A program made the position numbers and the translations under genes. The notes beneath the pieces were generated by a model. That model searched no databases. It had not been told where the DNA came from and saw nothing but the letters and a program-made list of their open reading frames with translations. Below are positions 33,704 through 43,054 of a DNA stretch of 64,000 nt, piece after piece. The stretch spans positions 1-64,000 of the forward strand of contig CALUUX010000043.1 of the NCBI GenBank assembly GCA_944324085.1, in the 5' to 3' direction. Source of the DNA: an uncultured Mailhella sp. (lineage in GTDB: Bacteria; Desulfobacterota; Desulfovibrionia; Desulfovibrionales; Desulfovibrionaceae). The first letter of the stretch is position 1. Each line of letters opens with the position of its first letter.

Positions 33704-35245
33704 ATGCCCACTGAACATCCCACTTCCGCAGAGTATCTGCGCAAAATCCTTCTTTCCCCCGTGTACGACGTGGCCCGCGTGACCCCGCTTGAGTACATGG
33801 AAAAACTTTCCGAACGCGTGGGCTGCCGCGTCAGCCTCAAGCGCGAAGACCTTCAGCCCGTGCACTCCTTCAAACTGCGCGGAGCCTACAATAAGATAGC
33901 CAAGCTCCCCGATGAGGCCAAAAAACGCGGCGTCATCGCCGCCTCAGCGGGCAATCACGCGCAGGGCTGCGCGCTTTCCGGCGCGAAACTCGGCGTCAAG
34001 GCCACCATCGTCATGCCCAGAACCACGCCCGACATCAAGGTCGACGCCGTGCGTCGCTTCGGCGGCAACGTGGTGCTCTTCGGCAACAGCTTCGACGAAG
34101 CCTACGCCGAATCCATGCGCCTCGCCAAAGAACAGGGCCTCACCCTCATTCCCCCCTATGACGACCCCGACGTCATCGCCGGCCAGGGCACCATCGCGCG
34201 CGAAATTCTGGAACAGGACAGCCGTCTCACCCACGTCTTCGTGCAGGTGGGCGGCGGCGGACTCGCCGCGGGCATCGCCGCGTACATCAAGCAGATTCTG
34301 CCTCAGGTGAAGGTCATCGGCGTGGAAGCCAAGGGTTCCGCCTGCCTCAAGGCCGCCTGGGAAGCGGGTCATCCCGTCACGCTGGATCGCGTGTCCCTGT
34401 TCGCCGACGGCGTGGCCGTGAAACGCATCGGCGACGAAACCTTCCGCGTTCTGCGCGACAATCTTGACGGCATCATCACCTGTTCCAACGACGAAATCTG
34501 CGCCGCCCTCAAGGACATCTTCGACGACACCCGCGCCATTGCCGAACCTTCCGGCGCGCTCTCCCTCGCGGGCCTGAAAAAATACGCCGCCGAACACGAC
34601 GTCGCCGGCGCGCGCATGGCCGCCATTCTCTCGGGCGCGAACATGAACTTCCACACGCTGCGTTTCGTCTCCGAACGCTGCGAAGTGGGCGAACAGCGCG
34701 AAGGCATCATCTCCGTGACCATTCCCGAAAAGAAGGGTGCCTTCCTTGATCTCTGCCGCAAGCTCGGCAACCGCATGGTGACGGAATTCAACTACCGCTT
34801 CTCCGATCCCAAGCAGGCCGAGATCTTCACCTCCCTGCGCCTCACCGAAGGCATGGACGAGCTGGAACGCATCATAAACGGCCTGCGCGACGCGGGCTAC
34901 AACGTGACCAACATGACGCGCAACACCTTCGCCAAAAGCCATGTGCGCTACATGATCGGCGGCCGCGCCCCCAGCGTGGTGAAAAACGAACACATTCTGA
35001 GCTTCCAGTTCCCGGAACGCACCGGCGCGCTGCTGCACTTCCTCGAAACGCTGGGAACGAACTTCAACGTCACCATGTTCCACTATCGCAACCACGGCGC
35101 GGAATACGGCCGCGTCGCCTGCGGTTTTGAAGTGGCTCCCGAACAGTGCGAAGAATTCTACGCGAACCTGAACAAGCTCGGCTTCGCCTGGTGGGATGAA
35201 ACCGACAACGAGGCTTGCAAGAAATTCCTTGCGCCGCTCGACTGA
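33704..35245 (+). CDS. ilvA: Threonine dehydratase, biosynthetic type
   Basis: PLP-dependent threonine ammonia-lyase (513 aa), the first step of isoleucine synthesis. The PLP lysine is in HSFKLRGAYNKI, the phosphate loop is GGGGLAAGI, and SAGNHAQGCALSG is the substrate loop. Two C-terminal ACT-like domains (about 335-410 and 425-505, for example SFQFPERTGALLHFLE) give isoleucine/valine control and mark the biosynthetic rather than the catabolic type. AGGAG at 33692-33696 sets the start at 33704. A terminator follows. Confidence 0.97.
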   Translation: MPTEHPTSAEYLRKILLSPVYDVARVTPLEYMEKLSERVGCRVSLKREDLQPVHSFKLRGAYNKIAKLPDEAKKRGVIAASAGNHAQGCALSGAKLGVKATIVMPRTTPDIKVDAVRRFGGNVVLFGNSFDEAYAESMRLAKEQGLTLIPPYDDPDVIAGQGTIAREILEQDSRLTHVFVQVGGGGLAAGIAAYIKQILPQVKVIGVEAKGSACLKAAWEAGHPVTLDRVSLFADGVAVKRIGDETFRVLRDNLDGIITCSNDEICAALKDIFDDTRAIAEPSGALSLAGLKKYAAEHDVAGARMAAILSGANMNFHTLRFVSERCEVGEQREGIISVTIPEKKGAFLDLCRKLGNRMVTEFNYRFSDPKQAEIFTSLRLTEGMDELERIINGLRDAGYNVTNMTRNTFAKSHVRYMIGGRAPSVVKNEHILSFQFPERTGALLHFLETLGTNFNVTMFHYRNHGAEYGRVACGFEVAPEQCEEFYANLNKLGFAWWDETDNEACKKFLAPLD

Positions 35246-35267
35246 TCCGCATGACGACAGGAAAAAG

Positions 35268-35291
35268 GCCGCCTCCGGGCGGTCTTTTTTC
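35268..35291 (+). terminator. Terminator of ilvA
   Basis: GGCCGCC pairs with GGGCGGTC (short GC stem with a small loop), followed by six T. It follows the ilvA stop by about 25 bases. Confidence 0.75.
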
Positions 35292-35363
35292 ATGTCCGCA
35301 GCCGCAATCCCCCCCTCCTGCCGCCGTACGACAACGGATGATGCGCCTTTGTTCCCGCGCGTT

Positions 35364-35391
35364 TTGACATCTCTTGCGATGTCGGTATAAG
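35364..35391 (+). promoter_or_regulatory. Promoter of the DUF3798 transporter operon with internal dyad
   Basis: TTGACA (35364-35369), a 16-base spacer and TATAAG (35386-35391). An inverted repeat, GACATC and GATGTC (35366-35371 and 35378-35383), lies between the two boxes, where a repressor would block the polymerase. The transcript would begin with a small stem, TGGTCC/GGACCA at 35404-35418. Confidence 0.7.
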
Positions 35392-35455
35392 TTAGAACAT
35401 ATATGGTCCAAGGGACCAGCTCGTTCTTCTTATCTTTTCAAGGAGGGAAAGAAAG

Positions 35456-36670
35456 GTGAAACGTTTTCTCGCAGCCATGTGTCTGGGCATGATGGCCTTC
35501 GCCACCCAGGCTTCCGCCGCGGAGCCTGCCAAAATTCACATCGGCATCTGCACCGGCACGGTGTCCCAGTCCGAGGACGACCTGCGCGGCGCCGAAGCCC
35601 TTATCAAGAAATACGGTGACGTCGCCAACGGCGGCATGATCAAGCACATCACCTATCCCGACAACTTCATGACGGAAATGGAAACCACCATTTCTCAGAT
35701 CGTCTCCTTCGCCGACGATCCCGACATGAAGGCCGTCATCGTCAACCAGGGCATTCCCGGCACCACCGCCGCTTTCCAGCGCATCCGCGAAAAGCGTCCC
35801 GACATCATGCTTCTCGTGGGCGAAGCCCATGAAGATCCCAACGTCATTGAAAGCGCGGCCGATCTGGCCATTAACGCCGACAACATTTCCCGCGGCTATC
35901 TCATCATCGCCGCCGCCAAGAAGTTGGGCGTCACCGACTTCGTGCACATTTCCTTCCCCCGCCACATGAGCTATGAACTGCTCTCCCGTCGCCGCAACAT
36001 CATGGAAGTCGCCTGCAAGGATCTCGGCGTGAACTTCCACTTCATGAGCGCGCCCGATCCCACCTCCGACGTGGGCGTGGCCGGCGCCCAGCAGTACATC
36101 CTGGAACAGGTTCCCCAGTGGCTCGACAAGCTCGGCCCCAAGACCGCGTTCTTCTGCACCAACGACGCCCACACCGAACCTCTGCTCAAGCGGCTCACCG
36201 AAGACAAGGGCGGCTATTTCATCGAAGCTGACCTGCCCTCGCCTCTGATGGGCTATCCCGGAGCCCTGGGCATCGATCTCGCCGACGTGTCCGGCAACTT
36301 CCCCGCCATTCTCAAGCGCGTGGAAGACACCGTCATCGCCAAGGGCGCGGGCGGCCGCATGGGCACCTGGACCTATTCCTACGGCTTCACCAACTCCCTC
36401 GGCCTCGGCGAACTCGCCATCAAGTACGCCAAGGAAGGCGTGACCGGCGGCCGCAGCTTCCGTCGTCATTTCAAGAAGGAAGACGTCTTCGAAGCGTACA
36501 ACGCCGCGACCCCCGGCTCCACCTGGAGCGGCGGCTACTATGTCGACATCGCCACCGGCAAGGAAAAGAAAAACCACGTTCTGGTCTTTGAAGACCTGTA
36601 CATCTTCGGCAAGGGCTACATGCACATGACCGAAGTGCCCGTGCCCGACAAGTATAAGAAAATCAAGTAA
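35456..36670 (+). CDS. DUF3798-type periplasmic binding protein of an ABC importer
   Basis: Exported binding protein (404 aa) of the DUF3798 family. The Sec signal MKRFLAAMCLGMMAFATQASA precedes a type I periplasmic-binding fold: HIGICTGTVSQSEDDLRGAE, then VNQGIPGTTAAFQRIRE, then FFCTNDAHTEPLLKRL. The start is GTG with AAGGAGG upstream. The operon continues with an RbsA-like ATPase, two permeases and a small membrane protein, so it delivers a ligand to that importer. The ligand of this family is not known to me. The strong ribosome site and the stem after the gene point to high expression. Confidence 0.85.
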   Translation: MKRFLAAMCLGMMAFATQASAAEPAKIHIGICTGTVSQSEDDLRGAEALIKKYGDVANGGMIKHITYPDNFMTEMETTISQIVSFADDPDMKAVIVNQGIPGTTAAFQRIREKRPDIMLLVGEAHEDPNVIESAADLAINADNISRGYLIIAAAKKLGVTDFVHISFPRHMSYELLSRRRNIMEVACKDLGVNFHFMSAPDPTSDVGVAGAQQYILEQVPQWLDKLGPKTAFFCTNDAHTEPLLKRLTEDKGGYFIEADLPSPLMGYPGALGIDLADVSGNFPAILKRVEDTVIAKGAGGRMGTWTYSYGFTNSLGLGELAIKYAKEGVTGGRSFRRHFKKEDVFEAYNAATPGSTWSGGYYVDIATGKEKKNHVLVFEDLYIFGKGYMHMTEVPVPDKYKKIK

Positions 36671-36681
36671 GCGGACACAAC

Positions 36682-36709
36682 AAGAGGGAAGGTTTCAACC
36701 TTCCCTCTT
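36682..36709 (+). repeat. Intercistronic hairpin after the binding-protein gene
   Basis: Perfect thirteen-base arms (36682-36694 and 36697-36709) with a two-base loop and no T tract, directly after the stop. Such stems commonly protect the binding-protein part of the mRNA and lower expression of the downstream ABC genes. Confidence 0.6.
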
Positions 36710-36954
36710 CCGTATCCGGCGACCTCTTTTTCCGTCGCGCCGGGGCATTAAAAAGAAAACAAGTATAACAAAAGGTTATCTTTGGCGGTATGGTCACCGC
36801 CCGGTCTCCGAAACGGCTTTTGCCGTTTTTATTTTTTTGTGCTACGCTATTGACTGCGTTTTTCTGAAACGCCTCAAGCAACAAAAGTCTCCGCGTCACA
36901 CCTTTCCCCGATTCCCACGCAGGCGGAGGCTCATTCCCTAGAAAAAGAGGTCCT
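36710..36954 (+). other. Leader region before the ABC ATPase gene
   Basis: A 245-base gap without coding frame. It holds a T-rich block near 36826-36838 and a small dyad, GCGTTT/AAACGC, near 36857-36871. There may be a second promoter (ATTGAC near 36850), but no matching -10 is convincing. Confidence 0.3.
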
Positions 36955-38592
36955 ATGGGCGCAGAAGATCCATTGCTTCGCGTAGAAGGTGTCGGTAAGG
37001 CGTACTTTTCCAACCGGGTGCTGAAGAACGTCAACTTCACTCTGGGAAAAGGGCGCATTCTCGGCCTGGTCGGCGAAAACGGGGCGGGCAAGTCCACCCT
37101 TATGAACATTCTTTTCGGCATGCGCGTCATCCAGGAAACCGGCGGATATGAAGGAAAAATTCTGATAGACGGTCAGGAAGTGCGCTTCCGCAGTCCCATG
37201 GACGCCCTCAAGGCGGGCATAGGCATGGTGCATCAGGAATTTTCCCTTATTCCCGGTTTCACCGTCGCGGAAAACATCGTGCTCAATCGCGAAACCCTGG
37301 TGTACAACCCCCTCGTGGAAGCGTTCGGCGATCGCCTGACCACGCTCGACAGAGCGTCCATGACGCGAAGAGCCGACGAAGCCATCTCCCGGCTCAACAT
37401 CGAGCTTGACAGCTCCACCCCCATTTCCGAACTTCCCGTGGGCTATAAGCAGTTCACGGAAATCGCCCGCGAAATCGATAAGAAAGGAACGCGCCTGCTC
37501 GTGCTGGACGAACCTACCGCCGTTCTCACCGAAAGCGAGGCCGACATTCTGCTCGACTCCATGCGCCGCCTGGCCGCGCAGGGCATTTCCATCATCTTCA
37601 TCTCCCACCGTCTTCAGGAAGTGATGAGCGTATGCGACGACATCGTCATCCTGCGCGACGGCGAAGTGGTCCTTCAGACCACGCCTTCCCAAACCAGCGT
37701 CCGTCAGATAGCGAGCGCCATGGTGGGGCGTAAGATAGACCGCGCCGAAAACTCCGGCGAAGAACGCCGCCACTCCGACGTCATCGCCATGGACATCAAA
37801 CATCTCTGGGTGGACATGCCCGGCGAAACGGTGCGCGACGTGAATCTCTCCGTGTATGAAGGCGAAATTCTCGGCATCGGCGGCATGGCCGGTCAAGGCA
37901 AGCTCGGCATCGCCAACGGCATCATGGGTTTTCATCCCGCCGGCGGCTCCGTGACCTTCCATGGACAGACCGTGGAGCTCAACAATCCGAGTTCTCCCCT
38001 GTCTCTCGGCATTTCCGCGGTGTCCGAGGACAGACGCGGCGTGGGACTGCTGCTGGAGGAATCCATCGCCTGGAACATCATCTTCACCTCGCTCCAGACC
38101 CAGAAACGCTTTCTCAAGAGCTTCGGCCCGCTGAAAATACGCGACGAGGAAGCCATAGCGGCCTGCGCCCGCAAATACATTCACGATCTCGAAATCAAGT
38201 GCACGAGCGAAAAACAGCATGTGCAGGAACTTTCCGGCGGCAATCAGCAGAAAGTCTGCCTCGCCAAGGCCTTTGAGACGAAACCCAAACTGCTCTTCGT
38301 GGCCGAGCCCACCCGCGGCATCGACGTGGGCGCGAAAAAAGTGGTGCTGGACACGCTCAAACGGTACAACCGCGAACACGGCATGACCGTGGTGGTCATT
38401 TCCTCCGAACTTGAGGAGCTGCGTTCCGTCTGCGACCGCATCGCCATCATCGATAAAGGCGCGGTGGCCGGCATACTGCCCGCGAGCACGCCTTCCGAAG
38501 CCTTCGGCTATCTGCTCATGGGCGCCGGCGCGGCCGAGGCCGAAAAGGCCGCGGCTGACAATTCCAACGGTACGGAGGCGGCAAGCGCATGA
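36955..38592 (+). CDS. ABC transporter ATP-binding protein, RbsA-like double domain
   Basis: Duplicated ABC ATPase (545 aa) of the sugar-importer type. The first domain has Walker A GENGAGKST (residues 42-50) and Walker B LLVLDEPTA; its signature is altered (LPVGYKQF in the usual LSxGQ place). The second domain has a degenerate Walker A (GMAGQGKLG), as in RbsA/MglA, with the intact signature LSGGNQQKVCLAKAF and VAEPTRGIDVGAKK. GAGGTC precedes the start; the stop overlaps the next start (ATGA). It powers the importer with the two permeases that follow. Confidence 0.95.
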   Translation: MGAEDPLLRVEGVGKAYFSNRVLKNVNFTLGKGRILGLVGENGAGKSTLMNILFGMRVIQETGGYEGKILIDGQEVRFRSPMDALKAGIGMVHQEFSLIPGFTVAENIVLNRETLVYNPLVEAFGDRLTTLDRASMTRRADEAISRLNIELDSSTPISELPVGYKQFTEIAREIDKKGTRLLVLDEPTAVLTESEADILLDSMRRLAAQGISIIFISHRLQEVMSVCDDIVILRDGEVVLQTTPSQTSVRQIASAMVGRKIDRAENSGEERRHSDVIAMDIKHLWVDMPGETVRDVNLSVYEGEILGIGGMAGQGKLGIANGIMGFHPAGGSVTFHGQTVELNNPSSPLSLGISAVSEDRRGVGLLLEESIAWNIIFTSLQTQKRFLKSFGPLKIRDEEAIAACARKYIHDLEIKCTSEKQHVQELSGGNQQKVCLAKAFETKPKLLFVAEPTRGIDVGAKKVVLDTLKRYNREHGMTVVVISSELEELRSVCDRIAIIDKGAVAGILPASTPSEAFGYLLMGAGAAEAEKAAADNSNGTEAASA

Positions 38593-39632
38593 ACCGCATC
38601 AAAAAATTCATAGAAGAAGCCGGATGGCCGCGCATACTCATCGCGGTTTTTCTGGTCGTGCTGTTTCTGGTGGCGCCCTTCGTGGGCGTGCCCGTGGACG
38701 CCGCCCTCAGCGACACCCTCGTGCGCTTCGGCATGAACGGCGTGCTCGTGCTCGCCATGGTTCCCATGGTGCAGTCCGGCTGCGGATTGAACTTCGGCCT
38801 TCCTCTGGGCATCATCGCCGGCCTGCTCGGCGCGGTGACCAGCGTGGAACTTGAAGCCAAGGGCATCCCCGGCGTGTTCACCGCCATGCTCATCGCCACG
38901 CCCATCGCCGTCGTTCTCGGCTGGGGCTACGGCCTGCTGCTCAACAAGGTCAAGGGCGAAGAAATGATGATCGCCACCTATGTGGGCTTCTCGTCCGTGG
39001 CGTTCATGTGCATCATGTGGCTCGTTCTGCCCTATTCCAGCTCCAACATGGTCTGGGGCTACGCGGGCGTGGGTCTGCGCACCACGGTTTCGGTGGAAGA
39101 ATTCTGGCAGCGCGCCATCAGCGACGTCGCCGCCTTCAACATCGGCGACGCCTTCTATTTCCCCACGGGCATGTTCCTGTTCTTCCTGCTGCTGTGCGGC
39201 GTCATGTGGATATTCATGCGCACCCGCACGGGCACGGCCATGACCACCGTGGGCTCCAACCCCGATTACGCCCGCGCAAGCGGCGTCAACATCAACCGCA
39301 TGCGCACCCTTTCGGTCATCCTTTCCACATGGCTGGGCGCGCTCGGCATCATCGTGTATGAGCAGAGCTTCGGCTTCATTCAGCTCTACATGGGACCGTT
39401 TATGATGGCCTTCCCCGCCGTGGCCGCGCTGCTCATCGGCGGCGCGTCGGTGAAAAAAGCCTCCATCGTCAACGTCATCGTCGGCACGTTTCTCTTCCAG
39501 GGCATCCTGACCATGACTCCTTCGGTCATCAACAGCATGCTTCAAACCGACATGTCCGAAGTCATCCGCATCATCGTCTCCAACGGCATGATTCTCTACG
39601 CCCTGACCCGTGTGACAAAGGTAAGATCATGA
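38589..39632 (+). CDS. ABC transporter permease 1
   Basis: Inner-membrane permease (347 aa) of the BPD_transp_2 (RbsC/LivH-like) type, with eight or more hydrophobic segments. VPMVQSGCGLNFGLPLGIIAGLLG and TVGSNPDYARASGVNINRMR correspond to the conserved cytoplasmic loop that contacts the ATPase. It overlaps the ATPase gene at its start and the second permease at its end, each by four bases (ATGA), so translation is probably coupled. Confidence 0.92.
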   Translation: MNRIKKFIEEAGWPRILIAVFLVVLFLVAPFVGVPVDAALSDTLVRFGMNGVLVLAMVPMVQSGCGLNFGLPLGIIAGLLGAVTSVELEAKGIPGVFTAMLIATPIAVVLGWGYGLLLNKVKGEEMMIATYVGFSSVAFMCIMWLVLPYSSSNMVWGYAGVGLRTTVSVEEFWQRAISDVAAFNIGDAFYFPTGMFLFFLLLCGVMWIFMRTRTGTAMTTVGSNPDYARASGVNINRMRTLSVILSTWLGALGIIVYEQSFGFIQLYMGPFMMAFPAVAALLIGGASVKKASIVNVIVGTFLFQGILTMTPSVINSMLQTDMSEVIRIIVSNGMILYALTRVTKVRS

Positions 39633-40741
39633 AAAGTTCGTCCGGCGGCAATGCCGTCAAACTCTTCTGCATGCGCAACGCGGTGCCCATCGTCTTTCTG
39701 CTGGTGAGTTCCGTCGGCATCTACTATTCCCAGTTCACGGCCGAGTATCTGATTCAGGAAATGCTGACCAGACTCGCCAGAAACTCCTTCCTCGTGCTTT
39801 CGCTGCTCATTCCCATCATGGCGGGCATGGGCCTCAATTTCGGCATGGTGCTCGGCGCCATGGCCGGACAGATAGGACTCATCTTCATCAGCGACTGGAA
39901 TATTTCCGGTCTCTACGGCATGACCCTGGCCGCCCTCATCGCCACGCCTCTGGCCATTCTTTTCGGCTGGATGTGCGGCGTGGTGCTCAATAAGGCGCGG
40001 GGCCGGGAAATGGTCACGTCCTACATCCTGGGCTTCTTCATGAACGGCGTCTATCAGCTCGCGGTGCTTTACGGATTCGGCAGCCTCGTGCCCATCCTGA
40101 ATCCGGAACTCGTGCTTTCCCGCGGTTACGGCATCCGCAACGTGACCAATCTGGACAACATCCGCGGCACGCTCGACAACGCCATTGAACTGGAAATCAT
40201 GGGCATCCACGTTCCGCTGGCCACTTTCCTGCTCATCGGCCTGTTCTGCGCCTTCATCGTCTGGTTCCGCCGCACCAAGCTCGGACAGGACATGAGAGCC
40301 ACGGGACAGGATCTCTCCGTGGCGCATTCCGCTGGCATTCCCGTCATGCGCACGCGCATCATCTCCATCGTGATATCCACCGTGCTCGCCGCCTACGGAC
40401 AGATCATCTTCCTTCAGAACGTGGGCACGCTGAACACCTACAACAGTCATGAACAGGCGGGCGTGTTCGCCATCGCCTCCCTGCTGGTGGGCGGAGCCAC
40501 CGTGGCCCGCGCCTCCATTCTCAACGTGTTCACGGGCGTTCTGCTCTTCCACCTCATGTTCGTAGTCTCGCCCATGGCGGGCAAGTATCTGGTGGGCGAC
40601 GCGCAGATAGGCGAATACTTCCGCGTCTTCGTCTGCTACGCCATCATTTCCCTCGCGCTCGTGCTGCACGCGTGGCGCCGACACGCCGACAAGGAACGCG
40701 CCCGAGCCGCCCTGCGCGGCGAAGCCGGAGGTGCCGCATGA
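39629..40741 (+). CDS. ABC transporter permease 2
   Basis: Second permease (370 aa) of the same family, with the matching segments LLIPIMAGMGLNFGMVLGAMAGQ and MRATGQDLSVAHSAGIPVMRTR. Two different permeases imply a heterodimeric pore. The C-terminal tail is basic (HAWRRHADKERARAALRG). It overlaps the following small gene by four bases. Confidence 0.92.
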   Translation: MKSSSGGNAVKLFCMRNAVPIVFLLVSSVGIYYSQFTAEYLIQEMLTRLARNSFLVLSLLIPIMAGMGLNFGMVLGAMAGQIGLIFISDWNISGLYGMTLAALIATPLAILFGWMCGVVLNKARGREMVTSYILGFFMNGVYQLAVLYGFGSLVPILNPELVLSRGYGIRNVTNLDNIRGTLDNAIELEIMGIHVPLATFLLIGLFCAFIVWFRRTKLGQDMRATGQDLSVAHSAGIPVMRTRIISIVISTVLAAYGQIIFLQNVGTLNTYNSHEQAGVFAIASLLVGGATVARASILNVFTGVLLFHLMFVVSPMAGKYLVGDAQIGEYFRVFVCYAIISLALVLHAWRRHADKERARAALRGEAGGAA

Positions 40742-41133
40742 ACGAGTTTCCCAGCCGCAGACGCGTCATCCTCAAACATATCCTCGTCAACTGCGTCATC
40801 GTCGCGCTGCTCATAGCCCTCGGCGTCTGGTGCTACACGCAGGGAAAAACCTATAAGATCTCTCTGGGCAATTACGCCTACACCGGAGAGGACGGCCAGG
40901 AATACCCCGCGCTGGAAGCCGTGGAAGTCATCATCGACGACAAGGAGCCCGTGTTCCTGCTGGAAGACGACAGCGGCACGGGCGAAGCCACCGGCAGAAG
41001 TCATACCATGGTCATCGAACTTCTGGACGAAAAAGACAATCCCATAGAAAGCCGCTCGCTCCAGTTCAGCATCGCGGATCTGGACGACAATCTGGACGTC
41101 AACGTCGCCGAATTCTGGCGGAAAGCCAAATAA
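40738..41133 (+). CDS. Small membrane-anchored protein of the DUF3798 transporter operon
   Basis: A 131-residue protein of unknown function. One N-terminal transmembrane helix (about residues 12-34, LVNCVIVALLIALGVWCY) is followed by an extracytoplasmic domain of about 95 residues, acidic and beta-rich in appearance (YTGEDGQEYPALEAVEVIIDD, quoted in part). Its start overlaps the second permease (ATGA), and the operon terminator follows, so it is an integral part of the transporter unit. It may be an accessory or substrate-presenting subunit; ordinary sugar importers do not have one. Confidence 0.8.
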   Translation: MNEFPSRRRVILKHILVNCVIVALLIALGVWCYTQGKTYKISLGNYAYTGEDGQEYPALEAVEVIIDDKEPVFLLEDDSGTGEATGRSHTMVIELLDEKDNPIESRSLQFSIADLDDNLDVNVAEFWRKAK

Positions 41134-41155
41134 TCGGCACCGTTTCTAAAACTCG

Positions 41156-41192
41156 ACGCGGCGTTTTTCCTGTGAGAAAAACGCCGCGTTTT
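41156..41192 (+). terminator. Terminator of the DUF3798 transporter operon
   Basis: ACGCGGCGTTTTTC (41156-41169) pairs with the complementary run ending at 41189, followed by TTTTG. It follows the last gene by about 20 bases. Confidence 0.85.
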
Positions 41193-41404
41193 GTTATCTC
41201 CTCCGTCCGTCGAAAAGCCATATCCTCTTCGCCGAAAACTACGTCGAGAACGCCGTCCGCCCCTCCAGGGCACCCGCGCAATACACAAGCGGCTCGACGA
41301 AACCTTCCACGTCTTCTTTTCCGCGGCGAGACGCAGGCCCCCTGACAAAAGCCATTGGCTTTTCTGGCAACGGCCGCCTCGCGCCGTGAATCCGTTTCCG
41401 GCGA
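41193..41404. other. No gene seen
   Basis: This stretch between the two convergent terminators shows only short frames without recognisable protein features. I see no gene in it. Confidence 0.5.
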
Positions 41405-41405
41405 C

Positions 41406-41431
41406 AAAAAAGGAGGGACGCCTCCCTCCTT
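41406..41431 (-). terminator. Terminator of ftsY
   Basis: AAGGAGGGA (41410-41418) and TCCCTCCTT (41423-41431) form a stem with loop GGCG; on the minus strand it runs into six T. It closes the mltD-ftsY unit. Confidence 0.8.
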
Positions 41432-41504
41432 TTCTCCTGCGAGATTCCTCGCCGATCGCTTTGCGCCTCGCGACGCCCTCCGCGATCCACGTTTTCTCCG
41501 ATGG

Positions 41505-43037
41505 CTAATCGTTTTCTTTTCCCAGCAGCGCGCGAGCGAAATCGTGCGGATCGAACGGCCGCAGATCTTCCATCTTTTCCCCAAGACCGATAAAGGTGAT
41601 GGGCAGTTCAAACTGACTGGCCACGGCAAGAGCCACGCCGCCCTTGGCCGTTCCGTCCAGCTTGGTGAGAATGATTTCATTCACGCCGCTGGCGTCCTTG
41701 AACATCTTGGTCTGCTGAAGGGCGTTCTGCCCCGTCGTGGCGTCAATCACAAGAATGGTGCGATGCGGCGCGCCGGGATGCTTTCTCTCCACCACCATGC
41801 GGATCTTGTGCAGCTCATCCATCAGATTGGACTTGGTGTGCAGACGGCCGGCCGTGTCGATAAACAGCACGTCATACCCGCCGCGCAAAGCAATGTCCAT
41901 GGCCTCGAACGCCACGGCCGCGGGATCGGCCCCCATGCCCTTGGCGTGAAAATCCGCGCCAATGCGTTTGGCCCACACTTCCAGCTGCTCTACGGCCGCG
42001 GCGCGGAAGGTATCGGCGGCGGCGATAAGCACTTTCTTGCCCTGCATACGGGCGCGATAGGCCAGTTTGGCTATGGTCGTGGTTTTGCCCACGCCGTTGA
42101 CGCCTACCATGAGGATGACCTCAGGCGGGTTCACTGCGGCGATGCGGCGCGGCGTCTTGAATATGGCCTCCACCTCCTGTTCCAGGAGAGGCATGAGGCC
42201 GTCGGGCGTGGTCACGCCTTCCTCGCGGGCGCGCTCCTTCAAACGACGCACGAGCGCGAGAGAGGGCTCGGCTCCCATATCGGCCATGATGAAGAGCTCT
42301 TCCATCTCTTCCCAGAAATTCTGGTTGAGCTCCGAATGGCCGGCCATCAGCGCGGCCAGCCCCTGACCGAAACGGGCCCGCGTGCGCGCCAGACCGCTTT
42401 GCAGCTTGGAAAACAAACGATCGCGTTCGTCTTCCTCGTCCTCCATATCGAGAGCGAGAGCCAGACGATACTGCAATTCCGAGCGAAAGTCCTCCAGCCA
42501 ATGATAATCCATGCGTTCCAGCCAGCCGCGGAAATCATCCAGAAAGGCTCTGGCTTCGTCATCCGGCGTTTCAAGCGCGCGCAGCAGAAAGGCTAAACGC
42601 TTCCACAAAAGATCGTCCGCCTCTTCCACGCCGTCCAGCACTATGGCCAGCCATGCAGAAAGACGAGGCTCGGCCTGACGAAGCGCCAGGGCCAGGGTCT
42701 CCTCTTCTTCGCTGCGAGCGAGCGGTTCAGACGAGCCGGACGCGGATGCCGTCTTGGACGACGGCTCGACGGTCGGGTCGTCCCCCGGAGAACAGGTTGC
42801 GGATGCCGTCTCAACATGGGCGGTCGCGCGTTCCGAACCTTCCGGTTCCTCCGCGGAAACCGGTGCCTCTTCCGCCGCGTCCCGCTCTTCGGAAGCGGCG
42901 GCTTGCGGGGACTCCTCTTCCGACGGCGTTGCGACCGGAGACTTTTGGAGCTCTTCCGCCTTGGCGGCCTCAACGGTCTTTTCGACTTCCGCGCCGCCTC
43001 CGGAGAAAAACTTTTTAACGGCGGAGAAAAATCCCAT
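41505..43037 (-). CDS. ftsY: Signal recognition particle receptor FtsY
   Basis: SRP receptor GTPase (510 aa) that docks ribosomes at the inner membrane. An acidic, Ala/Glu/Ser-rich A domain (about residues 20-125) precedes the NG domain. The G motifs are GVNGVGKTTTIAKLA, DTFRAAAVEQL, DTAGRLHTK and TKLDGTAKGG. The N-terminal MGFFSAVKKFFSGGG is an amphipathic membrane-targeting helix. It starts 17 bases after mltD, so the two are probably cotranscribed. Confidence 0.97.
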   Translation of the reverse strand: MGFFSAVKKFFSGGGAEVEKTVEAAKAEELQKSPVATPSEEESPQAAASEERDAAEEAPVSAEEPEGSERATAHVETASATCSPGDDPTVEPSSKTASASGSSEPLARSEEEETLALALRQAEPRLSAWLAIVLDGVEEADDLLWKRLAFLLRALETPDDEARAFLDDFRGWLERMDYHWLEDFRSELQYRLALALDMEDEEDERDRLFSKLQSGLARTRARFGQGLAALMAGHSELNQNFWEEMEELFIMADMGAEPSLALVRRLKERAREEGVTTPDGLMPLLEQEVEAIFKTPRRIAAVNPPEVILMVGVNGVGKTTTIAKLAYRARMQGKKVLIAAADTFRAAAVEQLEVWAKRIGADFHAKGMGADPAAVAFEAMDIALRGGYDVLFIDTAGRLHTKSNLMDELHKIRMVVERKHPGAPHRTILVIDATTGQNALQQTKMFKDASGVNEIILTKLDGTAKGGVALAVASQFELPITFIGLGEKMEDLRPFDPHDFARALLGKEND

Positions 43038-43054
43038 GACGCACCTCTGCTCTG

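Noticed and set aside
32499-36881. Shared 16-base string AAACGCCTCAAGCAAC before the PP-loop gene and before the ABC ATPase gene
   Set aside because: In a 64 kb window one such 16-base match is near the chance expectation, and no other shared context supports a regulatory element.
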